NCBI GenBank assembly: GCA_020284085.1
Contig: JACEVL010000341.1
Span: 1,107,377-1,171,376, forward strand
Reading direction: 5' to 3'
Source: Aporrectodea caliginosa
Lineage: Eukaryota > Annelida > Clitellata > Crassiclitellata > Lumbricidae
DNA: 64,000 bases
A program made the translations under genes and the position numbers. Positions 47,101 through 60,800 of this stretch are shown here, piece after piece (position 1 is the first letter of the stretch; every line of letters starts with the position of its first letter). The notes below the pieces were generated by a model that was not told the DNA's origin, made no database searches, and worked only from the letters and a program-made list of their open reading frames with translations.

Positions 47101-50100
47101 TGGCCACCACCACCTGTTACTGACTTCTACCACTGCCACCACCATGAGCAAGACTGCCAAAGTTCAAGACTGATGTGCCACATTCAAACACGCCCTTAAT
47201 GCGCTGCCTGAGTCATAGAAGCCAAAGTATTAGCATATAACTGATTATATGCGAGATAATACTCTCCACTGGCTTCCTGCTGCGGAGAGCATTGCATATG
47301 AGACATGTTGACACGTGCCTCAATTGTTGGCACTGCTCTGGCATACATCAGAGAGCTCAGTATTCCAGTCTCAAGTAAGATGGACTCGGCAATCGTTGCA
47401 CTCTGCGTGCCCGTGGAGATATGCAGATGCCACCTCGGTTGCACTTCAACTCAAGTCCATTGTGCTTCTTGTGTGTGGTACTCTCCTCCAAGAACAGTCT
47501 GCCACTGCACTTAAGTACTTTTCCTGGCTGAGCCGTATACATTGTCTAACTGTCTTAAAACACGCTTGTTTAGATCTCTTGGATAGTCATAGGCACAGCG
47601 CTTTTGTTAGACTTTACTTAAAATGCTTTGTATGAAGTGTTCTCATAATACCAATTACCAAAGATGAGCACAATGAAATTAGTTAAATTGTTAACTCCGA
47701 TTAGAATTAGAATTAGCAAAATCTTGTAGCTAATAGATTAGAATTAGAATTAGCTGTTTATCTAAAAAAAAATGTCTAATCGATTAGCTAACTGATTAGA
47801 ATAAATTGCTTATTGATTAGAATTAGAATTAGCTACTGAAATTTTGCTAAAATTAAATGATTAGAATTAGAATTAGCAAAATCTTGCAGCTAATCGAATA
47901 GAATTGGGAGTTTGTCTAAAATTTCTAATTGATTAGCTAATTGTTTATTTAAATTGCTAATCGATTAGAATTAGAATTTAGTAAAATCTTGCAGCTAATT
48001 GATTAGAATTAGCTGTTTGTCTAATTTCCTAATCGATTAGAATCTCACTGATTAGTTACTCCATCTCTGATACAAGCATACATGCACCACCATCACCAAC
48101 TTCACCAGTGCATCTACCACCAACATTAGGGTGGTCCTTAGCAACATGGGACAAATTTTTAAAATCTTTTACTGGCTCCCACCCTCTCATCTGATACTCC
48201 TCCAGTAGAAACTTATTGCTGCCAAAAATGGTTGTGATTGGTGCACATTTAGGGTATGCTCAATCCACTTCTTTGTGATGCTATACAAAAGTATAACTAT
48301 GCGAAATTGCCAATGGTTAAAAAGTTTCTATCCCAATAAGTACATGGGGCTCAAGGCTAAAGAATATACTATATACTCAGATGTAAAGTGCATTCTATTC
48401 AATTTTTCATATCTTTGTCTTTTCTTTGCTGAAATAGCTTAATAATTGATAATTAGAACCTTTTTGATAATGAATAACTAGCTATTAACTACGGTACTCC
48501 ATTGGAAATGCATTGCAACTTGTCAGATATTTTAACCATTACAATGCAACGGGTTGTAGGTGCGTAGAGCAGGCAGCCAATAAATAGCGAGTTGATGTGA
48601 CATCGTATATCAAGTTGATGCAGTCGTACAACAAACAAATTAATGAATATGTTAAAGGAGGGTGACCTCCTACTAGTGACTTGAAACAATTGAAACTACT
48701 CACGACATTTGACTCGCCAGCATCCAAGGGTGTTCTGAAGTAGTGTGGGCAGCTTTGGTATCTAAATAGCTGATAGCATAAGCCTTCTTTGACCAATGTA
48801 GTCGAGTAAGAACAATGGTGGAAGGACTCAGTCAGGAAGGAAAGGAGGATCCTCCAAACCTTATTTCTCTGGACCAGTCCAAGGTTCCAGAATTAAGATT
48901 ATGTGATTTGTGACCGCGAACACGCAAACACGCGTAATTTCTTCAAGAATCTTGACCTGCCAGATTCCTTCCTGGAAGTCAACCCGGAGGTCTTGCTGAC
49001 AAATCCAGACTATCCTCAAGCAGAAGACGGTGTTCGAGCTTCGTGTTGTTGACGATACTGCAGAACGAGGGGTGGCACTGATGCAAGAATACAATGATTT
49101 GCTGACAAAAGATGAGGGGCAGCTCAATTTGCTCTTCTTGTCATCAAGGAACACCGCAAGCTGTACCACGATAGCCACAATGCTACTGTCCTCCAGGGTC
49201 TCGCTTCTGCTTCGTACCACACTGCTGGGACTGGACTCAAAGAGCAGAATGGATCTGTACTATGAACTACACGTAGTAGAATGCGCTATTGTGCTTGACC
49301 ATTTACACTACTGCACTGCATTCGAATGATTGATCATATCATATCGGAAGCCTTTTGTTTGTGCGATTGCAGGAAATAAGCAAAAATTTCAAGTGGATTG
49401 AGCATACCCTAAACATTGACCAATATTAAAGAAATTTTATACCAAGTAGTTTCTACCAAGGGAGAACCTATTTGGAGGGTGGGACGGTGGAATTTTGAAA
49501 GTTTAAAAATAAGGACCACCCTAACCAACATCCTCTTAACAAAAACACAAGGATAAGGAGTGCCATACCGCTGTTCTGCATCATCAGTCACCCAGTCACG
49601 GGCCGGATGGCAGCCAATGATGAGGGTCCAACTGACACAAGATAAAAATAATCATGTTAAATTCATCACGTTAAGTTAATCGCTTTCACTCCAGTTACAT
49701 TATGCCAATCAGTTTTACTTTAATCACACAAGTTGTGCTAACCATTAAATTAAGCATTTCTTAGTTAATCATGTAACATTGACAAAAAGTTGTTATTTCT
49801 GTTAAATTAACCCAAGTTATATTAATCATGTAACATTAATCAAGTTGTTTTTCTATTAAATTTAGATTGGAGCTATATTACAACATGATTTGATTATAAC
49901 AGGATTTGATTTAGATTGGATTATATTACAACATGATTTGATTATAACAGGATTTGATTTAGATTGGATTATATTACAACATGATTTGATTATAACAGGA
50001 TTTGATTTAGATTGGATTATATTACAACATGATTTGATTATAACAGGATTTGATTTAGATTGGATTATATTACAACATGATTTGATTATAACAGGATTTG

Positions 50101-53100
50101 ATTTAGATTGGATTATATTTTGGAAGGATTTGATTTAGATTGGATTATATTACAACATGATTTGATTATAACAGGATTTGATTTAGATTGGATTATATTT
50201 TGGAAGGATTTGATTTAGATTGGATTATATTACAACATGATTTGATTATAACAGGATTTGATTTAGATTGGATTATATTACAACATGATTTGATTATAAC
50301 AGGATTTGATTTAGATTGGATTATATTTTGGAAGGATTTGATTTAGATTGGATTATATTACAACATGATTTGATTATAACAGGATTTGATTTAGATTGGA
50401 TTATATTTTGGAAGGATTTGATTTAGATTGGATTATATTACAACATGATTTGATTATAACAGGATTTGATTTAGATTGGATTATATTACAACATGATTTG
50501 ATTATAACAGGATTTGATTTAGATTGGATTATATTACAACATGATTTGATTATAACAGGATTTGATTTAGATTGGATTATATTACAACATGATTTGATTA
50601 TAACAGGATTTGATTTAGATTGGATTATATTACAACATGATTTGATTATAACAGGATTTGATTTAGATTGGATTATATTACAACATGATTTGATTATAAC
50701 AGGATTTGATTTAGATTGGATTATATTTTGGAAGGATTTGATTTAGATTGGATTATATTACAACATGATTTGATTATAACAGGATTTGATTTAGATTGGA
50801 TTATATTACAACATGATTTGATTATAACAGGATTTGATTTAGATTGGATTATATTACAACATGATTTGATTATAACAGGATTTGATTTAGATTGGATTAT
50901 ATTTTGGAAGGATTTGATTTAGATTGGATTATATTACAACATGATTTGATTATAACAGGATTTGATTTAGATTGGATTATATTACAACATGATTTGATTA
51001 TAACAGGATTTGATTTAGATTGGATTATATTACAACATGATTTGATTATAACAGGATTTGATTTAGATTGGATTATATTACAACATGATTTGATTATAAC
51101 AGGATTTGATTTAGATTGGATTATATTACAACATGATTTGATTATAACAGGATTTGATTTAGATTGGATTATATTACAACATGATTTGATTATAACAGGA
51201 TTTGATTTAGATTGGATTATATTACAACATGATTTGATTATAACAGGATTTGATTTAGATTGGATTATATTACAACATGATTTGATTATAACAGGATTTG
51301 ATTTAGATTGGATTATATTACAACATGATTTGATTATAACAGGATTTGATTTAGATTGGATTATATTACAACATGATTTGATTATAACAGGATTTGATTT
51401 AGATTGGATTATATTACAACATGATTTGATTATAACAGGATTTGATTTAGATTGGATTATATTACAACATGATTTGATTATAACAGGATTTGATTTAGAT
51501 TGGATTATATTACAACATGATTTGATTATAACAGGATTTGATTTAGATTGGATTATATTACAACATGATTTGATTATAACAGGATTTGATTTAGATTGGA
51601 TTATATTACAACATGATTTGATTATAACAGGATTTGATTTAGATTGGATTATATTACAACATGATTTGATTATAACAGGATTTGATTTAGATTGGATTAT
51701 ATTACAACATGATTTGATTATAACAGGATTTGATTTAGATTGGATTATATTACAACATGATTTGATTATAACAGGATTTGATTTAGATTGGATTATATTA
51801 CAACATGATTTGATTATAGACAGGATTTGATTTAGATTGGATTATATTTTGGAAGGATTTGATTTAGATTGGATTATATTACAACATGATTTGATTATAA
51901 CAGGATTTGATTTAGATTGGATTATATTACAACATGATTTGATTATAACAGGATTTGATTTAGATTGGATTATATTTTGGAAGGATTTGATTTAGATTGG
52001 ATTATATTACAACATGATTTGATTATAACAGGATTTGATTTAGATTGGATTATATTTTGGAAGGATTTGATTTAGATTGGATTATATTACAACATGATTT
52101 GATTATAACAGGATTTGATTTAGATTGGATTATATTACAACATGATTTGATTATAACAGGATTTGATTTAGATTGGATTATATTACAACATGATTTGATT
52201 ATAACAGGATTTGATTTAGATTGGATTATATTTTGGAAGGATTTGATTTAGATTGGATTATATTACAACATGATTTGATTATAACAGGATTTGATTTAGA
52301 TTGGATTATATTACAACATGATTTGATTATAACAGGATTTGATTTAGATTGGATTATATTACAACATGATTTGATTATAACAGGATTTGATTTAGATTGG
52401 ATTATATTACAACATGATTTGATTATAACAGGATTTGATTTAGATTGGATTATATTACAACATGATTTGATTATAACAGGATTTGATTTAGATTGGATTA
52501 TATTACAACATGATTTGATTATAACAGGATTTGATTTAGATTGGATTATATTACAACATGATTTGATTATAACAGGATTTGATTTAGATTGGATTATATT
52601 TTGGAAGGATTTGATTTAGATTGGATTATATTACAACATGATTTGATTATAACAGGATTTGATTTAGATTGGATTATATTTTGGAAGGATTTGATTTAGA
52701 TTGGATTATATTACAACATGATTTGATTATAACAGGATTTGATTTAGATTGGATTATATTACAACATGATTTGATTATAACAGGATTTGATTTAGATTGG
52801 ATTATATTTTGGAAGGATTTGATTTAGATTGGATTATATTACAACATGATTTGATTATAACAGGATTTGATTTAGATTGGATTATATTTTGGAAGGATTT
52901 GATTTAGATTGGATTATATTACAACATGATTTGATTATAACAGGATTTGATTTAGATTGGATTATATTACAACATGATTTGATTATAACAGGATTTGATT
53001 TAGATTGGATTATATTACAACATGATTTGATTATAACAGGATTTGATTTAGATTGGATTATATTTTGGAAGGATTTGATTTAGATTGGATTATATTACAA

Positions 53101-56100
53101 CATGATTTGATTATAACAGGATTTGATTTAGATTGGATTATATTACAACATGATTTGATTATAACAGGATTTGATTTAGATTGGATTATATTACAACATG
53201 ATTTGATTATAACAGGATTTGATTTAGATTGGATTATATTACAACATGATTTGATTATAACAGGATTTGATTTAGATTGGATTATATTTTGGAAGGATTT
53301 GATTTAGATTGGATTATATTACAACATGATTTGATTATAACAGGATTTGATTTAGATTGGATTATATTACAACATGATTTGATTATAACAGGATTTGATT
53401 TAGATTGGATTATATTACAACATGATTTGATTATAACAGGATTTGATTTAGATTGGATTATATTACAACATGATTTGATTATAACAGGATTTGATTTAGA
53501 TTGGATTATATTACAACATGATTTGATTATAACAGGATTTGATTTAGATTGGATTATATTACAACATGATTTGATTATAACAGGATTTGATTTAGATTGG
53601 ATTATATTACAACATGATTTGATTATAACAGGATTTGATTTAGATTGGATTATATTACAACATGATTTGATTATAACAGGATTTGATTTAGATTGGATTA
53701 TATTACAACATGATTTGATTATAACAGGATTTGATTTAGATTGGATTATATTACAACATGATTTGATTATAACAGGATTTGATTTAGATTGGATTATATT
53801 ACAACATGATTTGATTATAACAGGATTTGATTTAGATTGGATTATATTACAACATGATTTGATTATAACAGGATTTGATTTAGATTGGATTATATTACAA
53901 CATGATTTGATTATAACAGGATTTGATTTAGATTGGATTATATTACAACATGATTTGATTATAACAGGATTTGATTTAGATTGGATTATATTACAACATG
54001 ATTTGATTATAACAGGATTTGATTTAGATTGGATTATATTACAACATGATTTGATTATAACAGGATTTGATTTAGATTGGATTATATTACAACATGATTT
54101 GATTATAACAGGATTTGATTTAGATTGGATTATATTACAACATGATTTGATTATAACAGGATTTGATTTAGATTGGATTATATTACAACATGATTTGATT
54201 ATAACAGGATTTGATTTAGATTGGATTATATTACAACATGATTTGATTATAACAGGATTTGATTTAGATTGGATTATATTACAACATGATTTGATTATAA
54301 CAGGATTTGATTTAGATTGGATTATATTACAACATGATTTGATTATAACAGGATTTGATTTAGATTGGATTATATTACAACATGATTTGATTATAACAGG
54401 ATTTGATTTAGATTGGATTATATTACAACATGATTTGATTATAACAGGATTTGATTTAGATTGGATTATATTACAACATGATTTGATTATAACAGGATTT
54501 GATTTAGATTGGATTATATTACAACATGATTTGATTATAACAGGATTTGATTTAGATTGGATTATATTACAACATGATTTGATTATAACAGGATTTGATT
54601 TAGATTGGATTATATTACAACATGATTTGATTATAACAGGATTTGATTTAGATTGGATTATATTACAACATGATTTGATTATAACAGGATTTGATTTAGA
54701 TTGGATTATATTACAACAGGATTTGATTATAACAGGATTTGATTTAGATTGGATTATATTTTGGAAGGATTTGATTTAGATTGGATTATATTACAACATG
54801 ATTTGATTATAACAGGATTTGATTTAGATTGGATTATATTACAACATGATTTGATTATAACAGGATTTGATTTAGATTGGATTATATTATAACAGGATTT
54901 GATTTAGATTGGATTATATTACAACATGATTTGATTATAACAGGATTTGATTTAGATTGGATTATATTACAACATGATTTGATTATAACAGGATTTGATT
55001 TAGATTGGATTATATTACAACATGATTTGATTATAACAGGATTTGATTTAGATTGGATTATATTACAACATGATTTGATTATAACAGGATTTGATTTAGA
55101 TTGGATTATATTACAACATGATTTGATTATAACAGGATTTGATTTAGATTGGATTATATTACAACATGATTTGATTATAACAGGATTTGATTTAGATTGG
55201 ATTATATTACAACATGATTTGATTATAACAGGATTTGATTTAGATTGGATTATATTACAACATGATTTGATTATAACAGGATTTGATTTAGATTGGATTA
55301 TATTACAACATGATTTGATTATAACAGGATTTGATTTAGATTGGATTATATTACAACATGATTTGATTATAACAGGATTTGATTTAGATTGGATTATATT
55401 TTGGAAGGATTTGATTTAGATTGGATTATATTACAACATGATTTGATTATAACAGGATTTGATTTAGATTGGATTATATTACAACATGATTTGATTATAA
55501 CAGGATTTGATTTAGATTGGATTATATTACAACATGATTTGATTATAACAGGATTTGATTTAGATTGGATTATATTACAACATGATTTGATTATAACAGG
55601 ATTTGATTTAGATTGGATTATATTACAACATGATTTGATTATAACAGGATTTGATTTAGATTGGATTATATTACAACATGATTTGATTATAACAGGATTT
55701 GATTTAGATTGGATTATATTACAACATGATTTGATTATAACAGGATTTGATTTAGATTGGATTATATTACAACATGATTTGATTATAACAGGATTTGATT
55801 TAGATTGGATTATATTACAACATGATTTGATTATAACAGGATTTGATTTAGATTGGATTATATTACAACATGATTTGATTATAACAGGATTTGATTTAGA
55901 TTGGATTATATTACAACATGATTTGATTTAACAGGATTGATTTAGATTGGATTATATTACAACATGATTTGATTAGATTGGATTTGATTTAGATTATGGA
56001 AGGATTTGATTTAGATTGGATTATATTACAACATGATTTGATTATAACAGGATTTGATTTAGATTGGATTATATTACAACATGATTTGATTATAACAGGA

Positions 56101-57831
56101 TTTGATTTAGATTGGATTATATTACAACATGATTTGATTATAACAGGATTTGATTTAGATTGGATTATATTACAACATGATTTGATTATAACAGGATTTG
56201 ATTTAGATTGGATTATATTACAACATGATTTGATTATAACAGGATTTGATTTAGATTGGATTATATTACAACATGATTTGATTATAACAGGATTTGATTT
56301 AGATTGGATTATATTACAACATGATTTGATTATAACAGGATTTGATTTAGATTGGATTATATTACAACATGATTTGATTATAACAGGATTTGATTTAGAT
56401 TGGATTATATTTTGGAAGGATTTGATTTAGATTGGATTATATTACAACATGATTTGATTATAACAGGATTTGATTTAGATTGGATTATATTACAACATGA
56501 TTTGATTATAACAGGATTTGATTTAGATTGGATTATATTACAACATGATTTGATTATAACAGGATTTGATTTAGATTGGATTATATTACAACATGATTTG
56601 ATTATAACAGGATTTGATTTAGATTGGATTATATTTTGGAAGGATTTGATTTAGATTGGATTATATTTAGTGGAGCACAAGTCTAAAAAAACTTTCAGCC
56701 TTGGCAGAGATTTGAACCCCATCCTCAGTTGACAGCCAAGCATACTAACCACTGAGGCACTGACATCCAGTAACAAAAATCATCCATCATGGATTGTTAC
56801 ATTGCATGTGGTTCTATATAAATGTCCTAAATACATACAGAATATGACACTAAATTCCAAGGACTGCACTTAAAGCGAGTCAAAGACGGTTGTTCCAAAG
56901 TTATCTCAAATCACAGTAATTTTACAACCCAAATTCTCAGTAAACAAAATTCTGTTAATAAATCGTCAAATAAATTTCCATTCATGTGATTATATGGATG
57001 TGTCACTTTGAAGACCAAACTATGATCAACTGCAACTCCAATACGATCCATAAAATAAACATACATGTGACACGTCAAAGTGCCACATATCTGACCATAT
57101 CCCATGATCACGTGTAACTCTGATGTGATATGTCAGTATAAACTTACAATCATGTGACACGTCAAAGTGCCACATATCTGACCATATCCCATGATCACGT
57201 GTAACTCTGATGTGATATGTCAGTATAAACTTACAATCATGTGACATGTTGATGTGCCACATATCAGAGCCAGCTTAGATGTGATTGGAACATCTTTGAA
57301 GACACATCCATCCTTCTGAAGTTTTGGCTGACAACCCAGAGTCCCTAAGAATCAGACATCGAAAAACTTTTTACACTAAATTAAATTTTTTTCAAATCTC
57401 GACCAATCTTGAAACACACATACAGAGGCACACAGACAGGCACAGATACATAGAGAGACGGGCAGTACAAGTTTACCGAGTCCGCCTGCATGGGCGTCTA
57501 TTATGGATGCGGCTATCGGAGTTCCTGGCAGAAGCCCCATCTCTCTGGCAGCCTCCGCAGTCAAGCCACGACCACATGGCGACCCAGGGGCCATGACCTC
57601 TTGACCTGAAAATGACAAATAAAAACCTCAGAATCATCAACATAGTAACTAGTGATAGATATGCATCAGAATGATTAGATAATGTTCAAGCCCCAGACCT
57701 CTGCACCACTACCACCACCATGATCACCACCACTACCATTACCACCACCATTACCATGATTGCCACCACTACCATGATTGTCACCATATCGATTCCTGCT
57801 TGGATTAAATACTGGTTCTTAATAAATGCAC

Positions 57832-57864
<33 letters not shown>

Positions 57865-60800
57865 TATTAATAATGATGATGATAAGAATAATAATAATAA
57901 CAGTAATAATAGTAATAATAATAAATAATAATAATAATAATATATAATAATGATATGATAAGAATAATAATAATGGTGTGAATTGGAACAAGACAGTAAT
58001 ATAAGTGTAAGGACCATGAACAAGTCCTTCACTCACAATTGCTCAGTGCCAGTGATTGATGCGTGGCCATTAGATTGTGGCATTTAATAACTGTATAATA
58101 ATAATCATAAAGTAAACACAGTTACCTATCTTTACAAAGTCACCATCGATGAGATCTTCGAGGCCTAGTTCGCGAAAGACGCTCCCATCCCAGGCGGCAG
58201 AAGTTGCATCTGCCTGATATGTCCACTTACACACGAGAGAACAGAGAGACCTACGACACAGAAAAACATTAGAAAAACATTTATCAATATTTGCACAAAT
58301 CACTCACTCGTTATTCATTCACTCAACTTACTCATTCATTCCTTCATTCATTCACTCATTCATTCTGGATATATAATAATTAATGATCAGCTTATTTGAA
58401 TTTGACAATTTGAGGTCTTACAAGAGAAAGTGTCTTGCTACATGATACATGATGGAACTCTTTGAATTTGACTTGACTTGCTGCTAATTTAAGAAAACCA
58501 TAACACAAAACTGGAAGCTTAGAATTCATTGGCTTTGCGGTTTTGTAAGTTACTAATTGCAATTACAATGGCTTTGATCAGAGGCAAACTATCAGTCATT
58601 CAGTTTGAAACAAAGACAGGTCTGAATTTCTGCCATGGCCCCGTAACCGTCGGACAAAGTCACGAACCTTGACAGACTCCCCGAGGCTTTCCATGTCAGA
58701 AAGTCAGGCAGGTCGAAAAAATGGCCATACGTTTTCCAACAGTCCGGAAGATTCTAAAAAACAAGAGGAAATAAGTCACATTATATCATCCAATCCCCTG
58801 CAAAATCCCTGCATGGCATAAGAATAAAATGCAAGTCAAAAAAACAGTTGATAGCTGGACAAAATGGCTGCGAGGGTGTAAAAAACAAACCAGTGGCACC
58901 CCCTCTACCAATTCATCAAATGATGATGCTGCAACGTTTGCCCAAGGGCTCAGCATCGTAAGAGACAGCAGCCTCCGTAGCTTATGTAAAAACCAGGCAG
59001 CAAAATGAACAGAGCATTTGGTCTGTGACATGAATAGTACAGGTTCCTCCACTTAGGTGGTCACTGCGTAAAGATCGTCCCCGTACAACTGCTCAGCACC
59101 ATAGAGGTTCTGTCGTATGGGAGCAGCTCTACATAAATTAACTCTCAGCACGGAACCCCAGGGAGCAAGCCCAAACGCCTTTAAAGAATGAGAGACCGAT
59201 GAAGAAAAACCAGTCAGTAGTTTAGCCCTTAGTGAGGTAAGGTCATTCCAAATGGAGGGACCCACCACAGCAAACGCCCAATGACATCATTCATATTATT
59301 ATAAGAAGATTTATAGAGTGGACGTTAATACAATTAAATACACTGCCTATGCGCTAAGACATGCCACTCTTAAGCAGAGATCAGAGCAAACTACAGAATT
59401 GCAGGATATATGAAATGCATGGATCAGTAATAAGCATTCATTCATTCCTTCATTCATTCATTACTTGAATTTGTTTTAGCACCTCTTCAGGGAACTTAAT
59501 CTCAGCAGGATATATGAAACGCATGGGTCAGTAATTGGCATTCAACTAATAACAGAGAACATTAACTTCTTAATTAACCAGGTGAACCACCTGTTTGAGC
59601 CAGACGAGCTTCGGCAGCTGCATCTCGGGTGAAATGGTTCCCCCAACGTTCCGTAGCACCGCGTGATGCGTCTGATTGATCTGCTTGGCTTGATCGACGG
59701 CACGGTGATCCATCCACATGATCACGTTATGATCACTGATCTCTACGAACAACACAGAAAATATTGCAGTCATAATACCGTTGGATATAGCAGCCAATTG
59801 GTTAGAGCGCTCGCCTTGTCATGCAATGCAATGTAATTGAACATTTATATACTGCCATCAGAATACTGTGGGATATGGCAGCCAATTGGCTAGTGCACTT
59901 GCCCTGTAATGTAATTGAACATTTATATAGTGCCACTTCAAGGTATCTACTCAGAGGCGCTGCTCTCTGTGCTAGCCTATGTGATGTTAAATGTCATTAC
60001 GAACGAATATATTACATCAGTTAGCAAAACAATGCACAGTAAGCTGGAAGAGTCACCAATGGCGGGCCCACGCACACACACAAGGAACCAACCAACGGAT
60101 TCCCGTTGAAAGGTAAAAGATGGCATGGATGTTCAGATTGAATTGTACCACGGAGAGTACGGGTTCGAGCCTCCTCTCCGAGACAGTAACGGTGTGGGAA
60201 CCCTGAGCAAGTTCTTCACTCACAGTTGCTAAGCGCCATTGATTAATGCTTCGTCATTAGATAGTGGCACTAAATAAATGCATAATACCCGGTAATCATT
60301 GTCATTTTTGTTACTATCACTTATTTAGAGGTAGAAAAGTAGCACGGCCAGCAAAAGCACTGTGGCAGGGGACAGAACTATATGGTGCAACCAGGTGCAT
60401 TGGGATTAAAAAATTAGGAAAGGCCATCTCGAATGGCCAGTCTCTGCTGAAGCCACCAGGCCTGTAAATGTAAACAGATTTATATAGCACCTTTCAAAAG
60501 GAATCCCACAACAGGACGCACATGTGTTACTTGTGTTAGTTGCACAAGCCAATGTAGGTGTTAAATACCAGATTTTCGAGTTGCCATTATTACTGTTTTG
60601 TTTCAAAGGTTCTAGTTCCTATTATTACTATTTGTTTCAAAGTTAAATGTAATCCCAAAGCAGACAAAAGTTGTACAGAGAATATTAATAACATCTGAAA
60701 CTGACTACGTTTCATAATGTTGATGTTTATAGTAACTTCTTTCACTCCAGTGTCTAATGCACAAGGCATCAACCAGAGGCTCACAGTTCCAGCATACCTG

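Larger units (their letters stand above)
46955..49860 (-). repeat. Segmental copy of the FGGY exon 10 to exon 9 region
   Basis: It parallels 42397-45393: a remnant of the first ~35 bp of exon 10 (46955-46990), the CCA-rich tract, LINE fragment, AATTAG repeat, transposon (48127-49523) and exon 9 copy. It then runs straight into the satellite at about 49860. Identity is high with many small indels, plus one replaced block (about 48610-48722 versus 44155-44280). It lies in intron 7, between exon 7 and exon 8. Confidence 0.85.

Noticed and set aside
47160..47200. A further FGGY exon in the duplicated segment
   Set aside because: Only the first ~35 bp of exon 10 and a shifted exon 9 are recognisable; no other exon copy was found there.
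53277..54779. 500-residue open frame with 16-residue repeats
   Set aside because: It is the 48-bp satellite read in its only open frame. There is no start context, no splice support, and it lies in an intron of FGGY on the opposite strand.
49860..56670. CRISPR-like repeat array
   Set aside because: There are no unique spacers; it is a continuous tandem satellite in animal DNA.
57235..57344. Suspected loss of an FGGY exon between exons 6 and 8
   Set aside because: Closer reading found it: acceptor at 57345-57346, donor at 57234, phase 1 to phase 0, with [10 protein letters not shown]. The gene is complete.
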